15,072 nt of DNA from Methanobacterium formicicum. Lineage in GTDB: Archaea; Methanobacteriota; Methanobacteria; Methanobacteriales; Methanobacteriaceae. The number at the start of each line of letters is the position of its first letter. The first letter of the stretch is position 1. Below, piece by piece: positions 5,905 through 15,048 of this stretch. The position numbers were made by a program, and so were the translations under genes. The notes beneath the pieces were generated by a model, which worked only from the letters and a program-made list of their open reading frames with translations, did not search any database and was not told the DNA's origin. The DNA is taken from NCBI RefSeq assembly GCF_029848115.1, contig NZ_JARVXG010000014.1:1-15072 (forward strand), given 5' to 3'.

Positions 5905-7764
5905 TTGAAAACCAAAATTATCCTACTCATACTAACCATTTTTTTAACCATCACGACAGCCAGTGCCGCTGATTTCTATGTTAACCCTGATACTGGAGAT
6001 GATGATAACACCGGTACCACTCCGGGTGATCCATTTTTAACCATCAACAAGGGTGTTACCAGTGTAACTGACCCTTCGGATGTGGTTAATTTGGCATCGG
6101 GAACCTACAGTGATGTGGGGGACTACAACATTGACGTAACCCAGAGCATGACTGTGCAGGGTGCCGGGGAAGGACAGACCATCATTGACCCTCAGGGTAA
6201 CGGTCGGGTGTTCAACATCAGCAGTGGAGTTAACTTCCTGCTGGTGGGGGTAATCATTCAGAATGGTAAAGCACCAGACGGTTCTGAATCTCCTGGTGAA
6301 TCAGGAGGTGCTATAATGAATGGGGGCAACCTCACCGTCATTGATTCCACCTTCACCAGCAACCTGGCTGGTAATGGTGATGCCTGGTTTGACTCCCAGA
6401 GCGGGGGTCATGGTGGGGCTATCTTCAGTACCGGAACACTCACCATAACTGGATGCACCTTCAACACCAACCGTGCGGGTAACGGTAACAATGCAGGGTT
6501 CCAGGCCGGAGCCGGAGGTCATGGTGGGGCCATCTTCAGTACCAACAACTTCACCATCACCGACACGGTCTTCAACTCCAACACGGCTGGTAACGCCGGT
6601 AGCACCGGACAACACGGCAGTCCCGGAGGATCCGGGGGAGCCATCTACAACCTGGGAGTATCCACCATAACTGGATCCACCTTCAACCACAATGCCGGTG
6701 GAAACGGCAGCCACTCGGGCTGGGAATCAGCCCAAGGAGGATATGGTGGAGCAATTTTCAGCCTCAATGGCATGAACATCACCAACAGTAACTTCACGGC
6801 TAACCACGTGGGAAGCTGGGATAACGGAGACACCACGGTCAACGGTGCGGATGGTGGCGCCATCTACACCATTGGGAAGTTAAACACTACTGGTTGCATC
6901 TTCACTGGTAACCTGGCTGGCGATGGTAACAGCCAAATTGACTTTACTGGCGGAGATGGTGGATCAGGAGGTGCAATTTACTGCCTCAACACTCTCGAAG
7001 TCCGGGATAGCACCTTCCAGTCTAACCAGGCTGGTAACGGGGGAAGCAACAACCGTGATGAAAACGGTGGAAACGGAGGTAACGGTGGGGCAATCTATGC
7101 CGCAGATCTCCTCCTATCATCATCCACCTTCACTGCTAACCTGGCAGGTGACGGTGGTAATGCCAATGCCGAAGACGATGTCTACGCTGGTAACGGTGGT
7201 AGCGGCGGGGCACTGTACATCATAGGAATCCTGAACATGACCCAGTCCAGTTTCAACAGTAACCTGGCTGGTGACGGAGGTAACGGATTCACCGCAGGTA
7301 CCGCTGGTTCTGGTGGGGCCATCTACATTGTGGGTACCCTGAACATCACCCAGTCCAGTTTCAACAGTAACCAGGCCGGTACCGGAGGTAGTGGGGCCAC
7401 TGCCGGATCCGGTGGAGAGGGTGGTGCTATCTATAATATAGGACTATTCGAGATGAAAGATACCATCTTCTCTTCCAACCGGGCTGGTAATGGTGGAGAA
7501 AACACTGGACAGGGAAATGGTGCCAGTGGTGGAAGCGGAGGAGCCTTATATTTAGTTGGGCTTTTAAACTCTGAAAACATCAGCTTCCAATCCAACCAGG
7601 CGGGTAATGGTGGAAATGCTCTGGGAGCAGGATCACCTGGTCTTGGTGGCTCAGGAGGGGCAATCTTTGCCCTGGGAGTTCTCAACCTCAGCCAGGGTAA
7701 CTGCACTGGAAACAGTGCCGGTACAGGTTCTGTCCCTGGATTTGGGGGTGCACTGTATATCTAA
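5905..7764 (+). CDS. glycine-rich beta-helix adhesin-like protein 2, lacking its anchor
   Basis: 619 residues from a TTG start 6 bases after GGAGGTGA. Residues 1 to about 21 are a signal peptide ending TASAA. An opening block (YVNPDTGDDDNTG ... TINKG ... LASGTY ... TIIDP) matches that of adhesin 1. From about residue 135 to the end, 14 GGA-[IL] motifs bound 13 repeats of roughly 35 to 40 residues: GGAIY, a hydrophobic turn, T-x-S-x-F-x-S-N-x-A-G-N-G, then a Gly/Asn-rich loop. Two copies near 7230 and 7340 are almost identical in DNA, showing recent duplication. The protein stops at GGALYI, directly in a repeat, without the NWWG linker, Ig-like segment and membrane anchor seen in adhesin 1; the anchor follows in another frame (7761-8072). 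As it stands it would be secreted but not anchored, or it is a broken gene. Confidence 0.8.
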   Translation: MKTKIILLILTIFLTITTASAADFYVNPDTGDDDNTGTTPGDPFLTINKGVTSVTDPSDVVNLASGTYSDVGDYNIDVTQSMTVQGAGEGQTIIDPQGNGRVFNISSGVNFLLVGVIIQNGKAPDGSESPGESGGAIMNGGNLTVIDSTFTSNLAGNGDAWFDSQSGGHGGAIFSTGTLTITGCTFNTNRAGNGNNAGFQAGAGGHGGAIFSTNNFTITDTVFNSNTAGNAGSTGQHGSPGGSGGAIYNLGVSTITGSTFNHNAGGNGSHSGWESAQGGYGGAIFSLNGMNITNSNFTANHVGSWDNGDTTVNGADGGAIYTIGKLNTTGCIFTGNLAGDGNSQIDFTGGDGGSGGAIYCLNTLEVRDSTFQSNQAGNGGSNNRDENGGNGGNGGAIYAADLLLSSSTFTANLAGDGGNANAEDDVYAGNGGSGGALYIIGILNMTQSSFNSNLAGDGGNGFTAGTAGSGGAIYIVGTLNITQSSFNSNQAGTGGSGATAGSGGEGGAIYNIGLFEMKDTIFSSNRAGNGGENTGQGNGASGGSGGALYLVGLLNSENISFQSNQAGNGGNALGAGSPGLGGSGGAIFALGVLNLSQGNCTGNSAGTGSVPGFGGALYI

Positions 7765-8072
7765 CCACAGACCTCGGTAACATTGGCAGTAAGACTCTGT
7801 TAACCAACCTGTTCTATGGGGCTGCCGGAGGAACCCTGCGGGGTGATGAAGGAGCAGGACTGGCCACTGTCAGGTCCCTGGTGGACTATGATACCAGTGT
7901 CTTTGCCCTGGTAACCATAACTGCCAATCCCACTGATGCATCCAGTGTGAATGCGGCCACTACTTCCACCAGAAATACTGTGGCCATGCAGAACACCGGG
8001 ATACCTCTGGTGGGAATGATTCTGGCCCTACTCCTGTTAATGGGTGGTCTGGTCAGTGCCCGGAAAATATAA
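7761..8072 (+). pseudogene. out-of-frame C-terminal end of adhesin 2 (Ig-like remnant and anchor)
   Basis: The frame reads LTTDLGNIGSKTLLTNL, then LRGDEGAGLATV, then VTITANPTD, and ends MQNTGIP, a hydrophobic helix and SARKI. This matches the end of adhesin 1 (NTNLGNVGSKT, LLRGDEAAGG, VTITP, MQETGLP, helix, TRKE) position by position. It lies one frame away from the upstream part of adhesin 2, and about 100 residues that stand between helix and this point in adhesin 1 are absent. No ribosome site lies at its internal ATG codons, so it is probably not translated alone. Confidence 0.75.
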
Positions 8073-8080
8073 AAAAGAGT

Positions 8081-8114
8081 GGGGGAGTGAAAATTTCCCC
8101 AATTAATTTTTTTT
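8081..8114. terminator. two-way terminator between adhesin 2 and the dehydratase gene
   Basis: GGGGGA (8081-8086) pairs with TTCCCC (8095-8100), with one G-T pair and an 8-base loop. On the plus strand eight T residues follow (8107-8114); on the minus strand six T residues follow (8071-8076 read as A on the plus strand). The two genes converge here and can share it. Confidence 0.7.
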
Positions 8115-8155
8115 CTAATTTTGCACTATTTTATCTTTAGGAAAACTTCTGTTCC

Positions 8156-9391
8156 TTAAACCCGGTTCTCTTTCTGGTCAAAATAGTCCAGCTGGTCCTG
8201 GATTACGTCACTGAGACTGTATTCAATCCGGGCACCTATCTTCTGGATTTTCTGGTTATCACAGAGGAGTAGTGGTATCTCTGATGGTCGGAAACGGTCG
8301 GGGTTGAACTCAATGGTCAGGGGTCCCTGGTCCGTGCTGACCCTGATTCCCTTATCCTGGATGGTGTACTCCAGCTGGTTTTCCAGTATCATCTGGTCCA
8401 CCCTGGTCTTGTCGAACTTAACCCCAAAGATAGGGTCATCTACCAGTTCAGTGGGGTTGTCGATGGTCTTGCTTTCGTCGGCTTTAATGGTTTCAATCTG
8501 GTTTATGTTCCATCCCGCCCTTTCCAGTCCCAGTAGTATGTAACTGAGGACGGAGTTGGTTCTCATGGATCCCTGGTTGTACACTTCACCGGCACGTCCC
8601 TTACTGGCCAGTACCTGGTATCCGTGGATGATGTCGGTTACATGGGACCAGTCCCGGCAGGCATTGAGGTTGCCAATGGTTATCCGGTCAGTCTCCTGGT
8701 ACTTCAGTTTCATGATCTGGTTGGTGATGATGGAGGTCACGAACATCATACCCCTACCCGCCCCTTCGTGGTTGAAGGCCCGGGAAACCACGGTGTCCAG
8801 TCCATAGGAGTGGTGGTAGTTCTGCATCAGGAAATCCCCGGAGACCTTGGACACGGCGTAGGGGGACATGGGACGCAGGGGGTTGGATTCACTGATGGGC
8901 AGCTCGGGGATTTTCTCCGGTTCGGGGAAGATGGTCTTACCCGAATCTAGGGCACGCTGGTACTGTTCCGGGGAGGATATGACCATACCGTACACTTCAC
9001 TGGAACCAGCAAACACTATCTTGGCGTCAATATCCTTGATCCTCACGGCTTCCAGGAGATTGGCGGTACCAATGGTGTTGATATCCTGGGTGTCCAGGGG
9101 GCGGCGGAAGGAAAACTCTACACTGGACTGGGCTGCCAGGTGGAAGATCACATCGGGCTGGGAATGGTCCAGGGCACTGGCCAGGGAGGATATATTTCCC
9201 AGGTCTCCCTCCAGCATCTTAAGTTTGTCCTTAATAACCTTATCAATCAAGTTTTTTTCCATGGCCACCATATCTTCCGGCCTTATAAAACCATAAACAT
9301 CTGAACCTTTATCTAAAAGTTCTTTAGCAAGATATGAGCCCACAAATCCATTAGCCCCGGTTATGAGGACGTTCTTTCCGTTCCAGTTCAT
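8156..9391 (-). CDS. GDP-mannose 4,6-dehydratase-like SDR enzyme
   Basis: 411 residues, extended SDR fold. NAD(P) binding motif GANGFVG at 12-18; HLAAQSS at 84-90; catalytic S130/S131 in AGSSEVYG; Y178 and K182 in SPYAVSK; RDWSHVTDI at 246-254, the last typical of GDP-mannose 4,6-dehydratases (RDW-G-H-x-x-D). The C-terminal RPSEIPLLLCDNQKI also follows their pattern. Such enzymes turn GDP-mannose into GDP-4-keto-6-deoxymannose in the cytoplasm for deoxysugars of surface glycans. The protein is longer than the usual 320 to 370 residues, with extra segments near 137-165 and 310-365, so another nucleotide-sugar substrate is possible. The ATG at 9391 has GGAAGGGAG 9 bases before it. It stands alone, converging with adhesin 2. 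A glycosyltransferase lies 4 kb away on the same strand. Confidence 0.75.
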   Translation of the reverse strand: MNWNGKNVLITGANGFVGSYLAKELLDKGSDVYGFIRPEDMVAMEKNLIDKVIKDKLKMLEGDLGNISSLASALDHSQPDVIFHLAAQSSVEFSFRRPLDTQDINTIGTANLLEAVRIKDIDAKIVFAGSSEVYGMVISSPEQYQRALDSGKTIFPEPEKIPELPISESNPLRPMSPYAVSKVSGDFLMQNYHHSYGLDTVVSRAFNHEGAGRGMMFVTSIITNQIMKLKYQETDRITIGNLNACRDWSHVTDIIHGYQVLASKGRAGEVYNQGSMRTNSVLSYILLGLERAGWNINQIETIKADESKTIDNPTELVDDPIFGVKFDKTRVDQMILENQLEYTIQDKGIRVSTDQGPLTIEFNPDRFRPSEIPLLLCDNQKIQKIGARIEYSLSDVIQDQLDYFDQKENRV

Positions 9392-9479
9392 ACTAATATA
9401 CTCCCTTCCTTTTTTGCGATGTAAAAATTTTTATTGCACTTATACTTCCCTTTTCTGGCGCAAGGTAAATTTTCTTAAG

Positions 9480-9556
9480 CACATTCTATTTTCTTACTTA
9501 AACACATTCCATTTTCTTAAACACACTCTAAAATTTTTAACACACTCTAAAACAAT
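9480..9556. repeat. degenerate tandem repeats upstream of the dehydratase gene
   Basis: CACATTC at 9480 and 9503 and CACACTC at 9522 and 9541 head four copies of an A+T-rich unit of 19 to 23 bp ending in TTCTTAA or a similar string. They are 90 to 165 bases upstream of the dehydratase start, in the region where its promoter should lie. Confidence 0.6.
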
Positions 9557-9647
9557 AAGTTCCAGGTCAAAATTACTTAGATTATAGTACATCCCTAAAA
9601 TCTTATAAAACTATTTGAATTCTTTTTAAGCAGGGCTTCATCTTAGG

Positions 9648-9677
9648 GCTCATGGTTTCATTTTGCTCATGGTTTCA
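9648..9677. repeat. 13-bp direct repeat
   Basis: GCTCATGGTTTCA occurs at 9648-9660 and 9665-9677. The divergent spacer 9392-9756 otherwise holds only A+T-rich sequence. Confidence 0.7.
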
Positions 9678-9790
9678 ATCAGACCAGGGGAGAAAAAGGG
9701 GTATCCCAAATTCGAAAGGTTTATTATTACTGGTAAGGGAATAATTATTGGGTGACAGGGGGATTTAGTGTTAATGAAATCCGTAGGGAT

Positions 9791-9803
9791 TATAAATTTT
9801 ATA
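9791..9803 (+). promoter_or_regulatory. TATA box candidate of the MFS exporter gene
   Basis: TATAAATTTTATA lies in the second repeat of the array. A transcript beginning about 25 bases later, near 9820, would have a leader of some 95 bases with three tiny reading frames before the main ATG. Confidence 0.45.
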
Positions 9804-9895
9804 GCATAATTTAAGAAAATATTAGGGATTTTAATGAAAATTTAAAGGTTTTTAATGGAATCTTAGGGGTTTAATAAGAATTTAGGGGTTTTACA

Positions 9896-9916
9896 ATGTT
9901 TAAAAGGTGTTTTTAA
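9896..9916 (+). CDS. six-codon upstream reading frame MFKRCF, overlapping the exporter start
   Basis: ATG at 9896 with GGGG 7 bases before it, six codons, and TAA at 9914-9916. The last A of the stop is the first base of the exporter ATG (TAATG), so ribosomes ending here could restart on the main gene. Two shorter frames precede it: 9834-9845 (MKI) and 9855-9866 (MES), each with a purine-rich block 5 to 7 bases before the ATG. Translation is not proven; the frames may be by-products of the repeat. Confidence 0.35.
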   Translation: MFKRCF

Positions 9917-11487
9917 TGGCGGATAAGGTTAAAACTGGGTGGGCAGTTCTCTTCGTTGTTTCTCTGTCTCTGTTTATCATTGGACTGGACAGTACCTTTA
10001 TGAATGTGGCCATGATGTACCTGGTGAAGGATTTGCACACCACCCTGGGGAATGTGCAGTCTATAATCGCTGTGTACACCCTGGTCATGGGGTGTTTCGT
10101 CCTCTTCGGGGCGAAAATGCAGGATGTAATTGGCCGGAAGAGGACCTTCCTAACCGGGGCCATTATTTACGGTATTGGTACGGTTATTGCCGCTACCAGC
10201 CTCAATAGTAGTATGTTGCTCCTGGGATGGTCAGTTATTGAGGGATTCGGGGCAGCCCTCATGTTACCCGCCACTTCCGCCATAATCACCTCCACCTACT
10301 CCGGACCCCGGAGGACCTTTGCCCTGGGATTCACCGCCACGGTCTTCACTGTATCTGTGGCCATAGGACCCCTCCTGGGAGGGTTCCTCACTACTTTCTA
10401 TTCCTGGAGGTGGGGTTTTGGACTGGAAACCATTGTGGTCCTGGCCATACTCCTCCTGTCCCGGCACCTCACTGAATCAAAAAAGGTGCTCCAGTGGTCG
10501 GATCTTAACATCAAGGGGGCCCTGCTCTCGGCAGCAGGGATATTAATCGTCATCATCGGTGTGCTCCAGTTAAACACTCCCTACACCTGGCTCAACTACG
10601 CGGGGACCATCATCAACCCGGTGGGATTTGCGGTGGCCATGGCCATGATCCTCACTGGAGTCATTCTCCTGGTGATATTCTTCTTCTACCAGAGGAAGCT
10701 CATCCGGCAGGGTAAAAAATCATTCATGAATGTGGACATCCTTAAAAGCCGTCCCTTCACCTTTGGGGTGGTTTCCATACTGATCATGGCCTTGATCCAG
10801 GCCGGTATTTTCTACCTGGTTCCTCTCTACGTGCAGACCCGTTGGCAGACCGATGCCCTGACAACTGGCCTGATACTCCTGGCCGCACCCCTGGGGAGTT
10901 TGCTCTTCTCCCTCAGTGCCAGCAAGTTGACCCGGTACCTGAAACACAACCACCTGGTGTCCATTGGTTTTGTGGTTTCCATGGTGGCCATTTTAACCTT
11001 GTACCTGGTATTCCTGGATTATGCCAATCTAACCATATATCATCTAATCCCGGGTCTCTTTATACTGGGAGCAGGGCTGGGACTGGCACTTCCCAACCTT
11101 AACAACATCATTCTCTCCAGTCTGGATGAGTCCCAGTACGCGGATGGTTCGGGGATTCTCAGCACCTTCAACAATGTGGGGTCATCCATTGGAACTGTCC
11201 TGATTGGGCTTATCTTCTTCATAGCCGTCTATTTCAGTGTAGCCAGTTCCCTGCCGGTGGAATACCCCCAGTACCAGGACCAGCAAATCCTGAACCAGGA
11301 TATCTATTCATGGGTGGACCAAGTGTTACACCCCAACATTACCAGCATAGAGAAGGACCACAACCTCCGCAGCCTGACCTTATATTCCGGGGCCCAGGGT
11401 ATGCAGTTTGCCTTCCTTTCAACTGCACTACTCCTGTTTGTAGGGTTCCTGTTATCCTTATTTATCAAACCGCCCCCTATGGAATAG
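9916..11487 (+). CDS. MFS multidrug exporter, DHA2 (EmrB/QacA) type, 14 helices
   Basis: 523 residues from the ATG at 9916, chosen because AAAAGGTG ends 6 bases before it; a GTG at 9907 would add three residues but lies in the ribosome site. Fourteen hydrophobic segments fit the DHA2 family. Motif D1 LDSTFMNVA with D25 is in helix 1; motif A GAKMQDVIGRKR (65-76) is in the loop between helices 2 and 3; motif C GFTATVFTVSVAIGPLLGG (138-156) is in helix 5 followed by SWRW. Such proteins export drugs or other amphipathic compounds from the cytoplasm in exchange for protons. The real substrate is unknown. An extra hydrophilic stretch near residues 435-470 (VEYPQYQDQQ) lies before the last helix. 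No regulator gene is adjacent; control, if any, would act through the repeat-filled leader. Confidence 0.9.
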   Translation: MADKVKTGWAVLFVVSLSLFIIGLDSTFMNVAMMYLVKDLHTTLGNVQSIIAVYTLVMGCFVLFGAKMQDVIGRKRTFLTGAIIYGIGTVIAATSLNSSMLLLGWSVIEGFGAALMLPATSAIITSTYSGPRRTFALGFTATVFTVSVAIGPLLGGFLTTFYSWRWGFGLETIVVLAILLLSRHLTESKKVLQWSDLNIKGALLSAAGILIVIIGVLQLNTPYTWLNYAGTIINPVGFAVAMAMILTGVILLVIFFFYQRKLIRQGKKSFMNVDILKSRPFTFGVVSILIMALIQAGIFYLVPLYVQTRWQTDALTTGLILLAAPLGSLLFSLSASKLTRYLKHNHLVSIGFVVSMVAILTLYLVFLDYANLTIYHLIPGLFILGAGLGLALPNLNNIILSSLDESQYADGSGILSTFNNVGSSIGTVLIGLIFFIAVYFSVASSLPVEYPQYQDQQILNQDIYSWVDQVLHPNITSIEKDHNLRSLTLYSGAQGMQFAFLSTALLLFVGFLLSLFIKPPPME

Positions 11488-11506
11488 ATTTGAAATGTTA
11501 TTAATC

Positions 11507-11620
11507 ATTTTTTAACATTTTTTTTAAAAATCATTTCAAAACTTTTTTTAAATTCCATTTAACACTTATTTTTTTTAAATTATTTTCATTTTTTTAAATT
11601 TCATTTAAAGATTTTTTTTA
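11507..11620 (+). terminator. T-tract termination zone after the exporter gene
   Basis: Six T-runs of six or more bases lie between 11508 and 11619, separated by A-rich words; TTTTTTTTAAAAATCA occurs twice (11518 and 11612). Archaeal polymerases stop at such T-tracts without a hairpin. No clear stem is seen. Sequence 11621-11713 holds only a weak GCACC/GGTGC pair. Confidence 0.5.
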
Positions 11621-11713
11621 AAAATCAGTGGATAAAGTAATTGATACACGCAAAGAAAGAGTTTAGAGGCACCGGGGTAGATATAGGTGCATTTGAAGAT
11701 TGTGTTTTCCTAG

Positions 11714-11890
11714 TGATTAGTGTAGTTAGGTTCACTTGAATATTTAGTGTACTCAGGGTAACTAATGTAAATAGGTACACTTAAATAATTAGTGTACTTA
11801 AAGTAACTAGTGTAGATATGTACACTAAAAAAATTGGTGTACTCAAAGTAATTAGTGTAGATGGGTGCACTAAAAAAATTGTACTTATAG
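11714..11890. repeat. four 45-bp tandem repeats with inverted symmetry (iteron-like)
   Basis: Units: 11714-11758, 11759-11803, 11804-11848 (45 bp each) and 11849-11890 (42 bp, three bases lost), with a partial fifth from 11891. Each has TAGTGTA or TAATGTA, then a G-rich spacer, then GTACACT in inverted orientation, an A+T-rich stretch, and in the first three TTAGTGTAC. In the third unit TAGTGTA-gatatg-TACACTA is a 7-base-arm inverted repeat. The array ends about 30 bases before the ATPase start. Confidence 0.9.
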
Positions 11891-11921
11891 AGACTAATGT
11901 AAAAAATTCACAGGTGTTAAC

Positions 11922-13106
11922 ATGCCAAATCTGCCATTAGGAATCCCTTCAAATCTTGATAAATATTTTTTTAACCGCAAAAAAGAATTAGCACAATTAA
12001 ACATATTCTTAAGCGGATTTAAAGATGATATAGCCAATCAATTATTAGTTACTGGCCGTAGGGGTGTTGGAAAATCATTCCTTCTGATGAAACTAAAGAG
12101 GGAACTTCCGGACAATGTGCTCTCGGCCTACCTTGATCTATCCAAGATTCATGGCATACAGAAGGGTAAGCTGACTGAAGAAAAGGTCATGCACAGTCTC
12201 TTTGAAGCCATGTTAAACTCTCTGAAGGATAAAAGTACATTAATGAAGATTTACAACCTTAAAGACTCTCTGTTGAAGAAAATATCCCCTAAAACTTATG
12301 ATTTCAAGGGAGCAGGTAATCTTTTAGGCATACCTCTACCACAGGTGGATACTGATTATGAAAAGTTGAGTTCCCTGGTCATGGAATTTCCCCAGAATGT
12401 TGTGGATAATAACCGTCAAAGTATAGATGGATTTGTTATTATACTGGATGAATTTCAACTTATTGGAGAATTTGAAAATCCAGAAGCTTTTTTTTGGTTG
12501 ATAAGGAGCTTTACTCAGGATCAGGATAATGTTACCTACATTTTCACTGGTTCTACTTCTGCTGCCAGTGAGATAGTGGATCAGATAAACGGTGCACAGG
12601 GTGCCTTTGGGGGTAGGATGATCCAGTTTCCAGTGGAACCATTCAGTGAAGAAGATACCTATGATTACCTAAAGGAAATGATCCCTGAGATTAAATTCAC
12701 ACCGGAAGGCCTGAAAAGATTTTACAAGTGCACCGGCGGATACCCTTCCTATATAAACAGTTTCTGTAACACTATGTCTGGAGGGAGGCCCTATGATAAC
12801 CAGATGGTTATTGAAGCATTTTACAGTAAATTAGATCAAATAGCCATAATGTGGGTGACTATATGGTCTTCTCTTTCTGATTATGAAAAGGAGATCATTA
12901 TAATACTGGTTGAAAATGGAGCATTAAACTGGAGTGAACTGTTATCCCAAGTGGATTATTCCAATAAGACCCTGCTTAAATATGCCAATCGGTTAAAGAA
13001 TAAGGGAATCCTGTCCCACATTGACCGAAAGTACACCATTGATGATATGATGTTACGTTCATGGTTAAAATATCGCCAGGAAAATGATGGATATTACCCT
13101 CCTTAA
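11922..13106 (+). CDS. archaeal AAA/STAND-type ATPase (PF01637) with C-terminal winged helix
   Basis: 394 residues. Walker A GRRGVGKS at 45-52; Walker B FVIILDE at 171-177; sensor-1 region YIFTGST at 206-212; the family block FPVEPFSEEDTYDYLKEM near 236-253 and TGGYPSYI at 271-278. Residues 317 to 375 look like a winged helix (SDYEKEIIIILVENGALNWSELL, then SNKTLLKYANRLKNKGIL), suggesting DNA or partner binding. The start ATG at 11922 has AGGTG 5 bases before it. The family is abundant in archaea and mostly of unknown role; some relatives are linked to DNA or stress functions. The gene stands alone and its promoter region is the 45-bp repeat array, which its product might bind. No membrane segment or nuclease motif is seen. 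Confidence 0.85.
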   Translation: MPNLPLGIPSNLDKYFFNRKKELAQLNIFLSGFKDDIANQLLVTGRRGVGKSFLLMKLKRELPDNVLSAYLDLSKIHGIQKGKLTEEKVMHSLFEAMLNSLKDKSTLMKIYNLKDSLLKKISPKTYDFKGAGNLLGIPLPQVDTDYEKLSSLVMEFPQNVVDNNRQSIDGFVIILDEFQLIGEFENPEAFFWLIRSFTQDQDNVTYIFTGSTSAASEIVDQINGAQGAFGGRMIQFPVEPFSEEDTYDYLKEMIPEIKFTPEGLKRFYKCTGGYPSYINSFCNTMSGGRPYDNQMVIEAFYSKLDQIAIMWVTIWSSLSDYEKEIIIILVENGALNWSELLSQVDYSNKTLLKYANRLKNKGILSHIDRKYTIDDMMLRSWLKYRQENDGYYPP

Positions 13107-13142
13107 CTTTCTATTTTATTTAAGTCCTTTCAGTAATTTCAG

Positions 13143-13180
13143 CCCTATTAGTTTCTTCATCCTCTAGGAGGTTATAGGGG
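13143..13180. terminator. nested hairpin between convergent genes
   Basis: CCCTAT (13143-13148) pairs with ATAGGG (13174-13179), and inside it CCTC (13161-13164) pairs with GAGG (13168-13171) over a 3-base loop. T-rich sequence follows on the plus strand, and A-runs at about 13229-13270 give T-runs for the minus-strand gene. It is a plausible terminator for the ATPase gene. Confidence 0.45.
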
Positions 13181-13273
13181 TTATTTCATTTTTGAAAATA
13201 GTAGGGTAATTTTCAATAACTGAACCTTTTTTTTAAAATAAAAATTTCAGAAAATAGAGCAAAAAAATAGAAT

Positions 13274-15007
<1,734 letters not shown>

Positions 15008-15048
15008 TTTATTCTATATCCTTCCATTTTTTTTTTAAATGATTCGAG

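Larger units (their letters stand above)
9757..9918 (+). repeat. array of about eight 20-bp repeats ending in the exporter start codon
   Basis: A degenerate unit of the form TTAGGGGTTTTAATGAAAA recurs with a spacing of 19 to 22 bases. The position equal to the ATG falls at 9774, 9794, 9814, 9834, 9855, 9874, 9896 and 9916. In five copies it is a real ATG (9774, 9834, 9855, 9896, 9916). The last copy is the start of the MFS gene, with AAAAGGTG as its ribosome site. Confidence 0.7.

Noticed and set aside
6301..7706. Long open frames on the minus strand and in other plus-strand frames over the adhesin 2 repeats
   Set aside because: They are by-products of the G+C-rich glycine repeats: proline, serine and valine runs without a plausible start site or family.
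7881..8072. Separate small membrane protein gene
   Set aside because: It is the tail of the adhesin 2 anchor region, homologous to the end of adhesin 1 well upstream of its first ATG, and has no ribosome site.
9907..9909. GTG as start of the MFS exporter
   Set aside because: It is part of the AAAAGGTG ribosome site; the ATG at 9916 is correctly spaced.
11714..11890. CRISPR array
   Set aside because: The units are contiguous 45-bp tandem copies with no unique spacers, and no cas gene is near.
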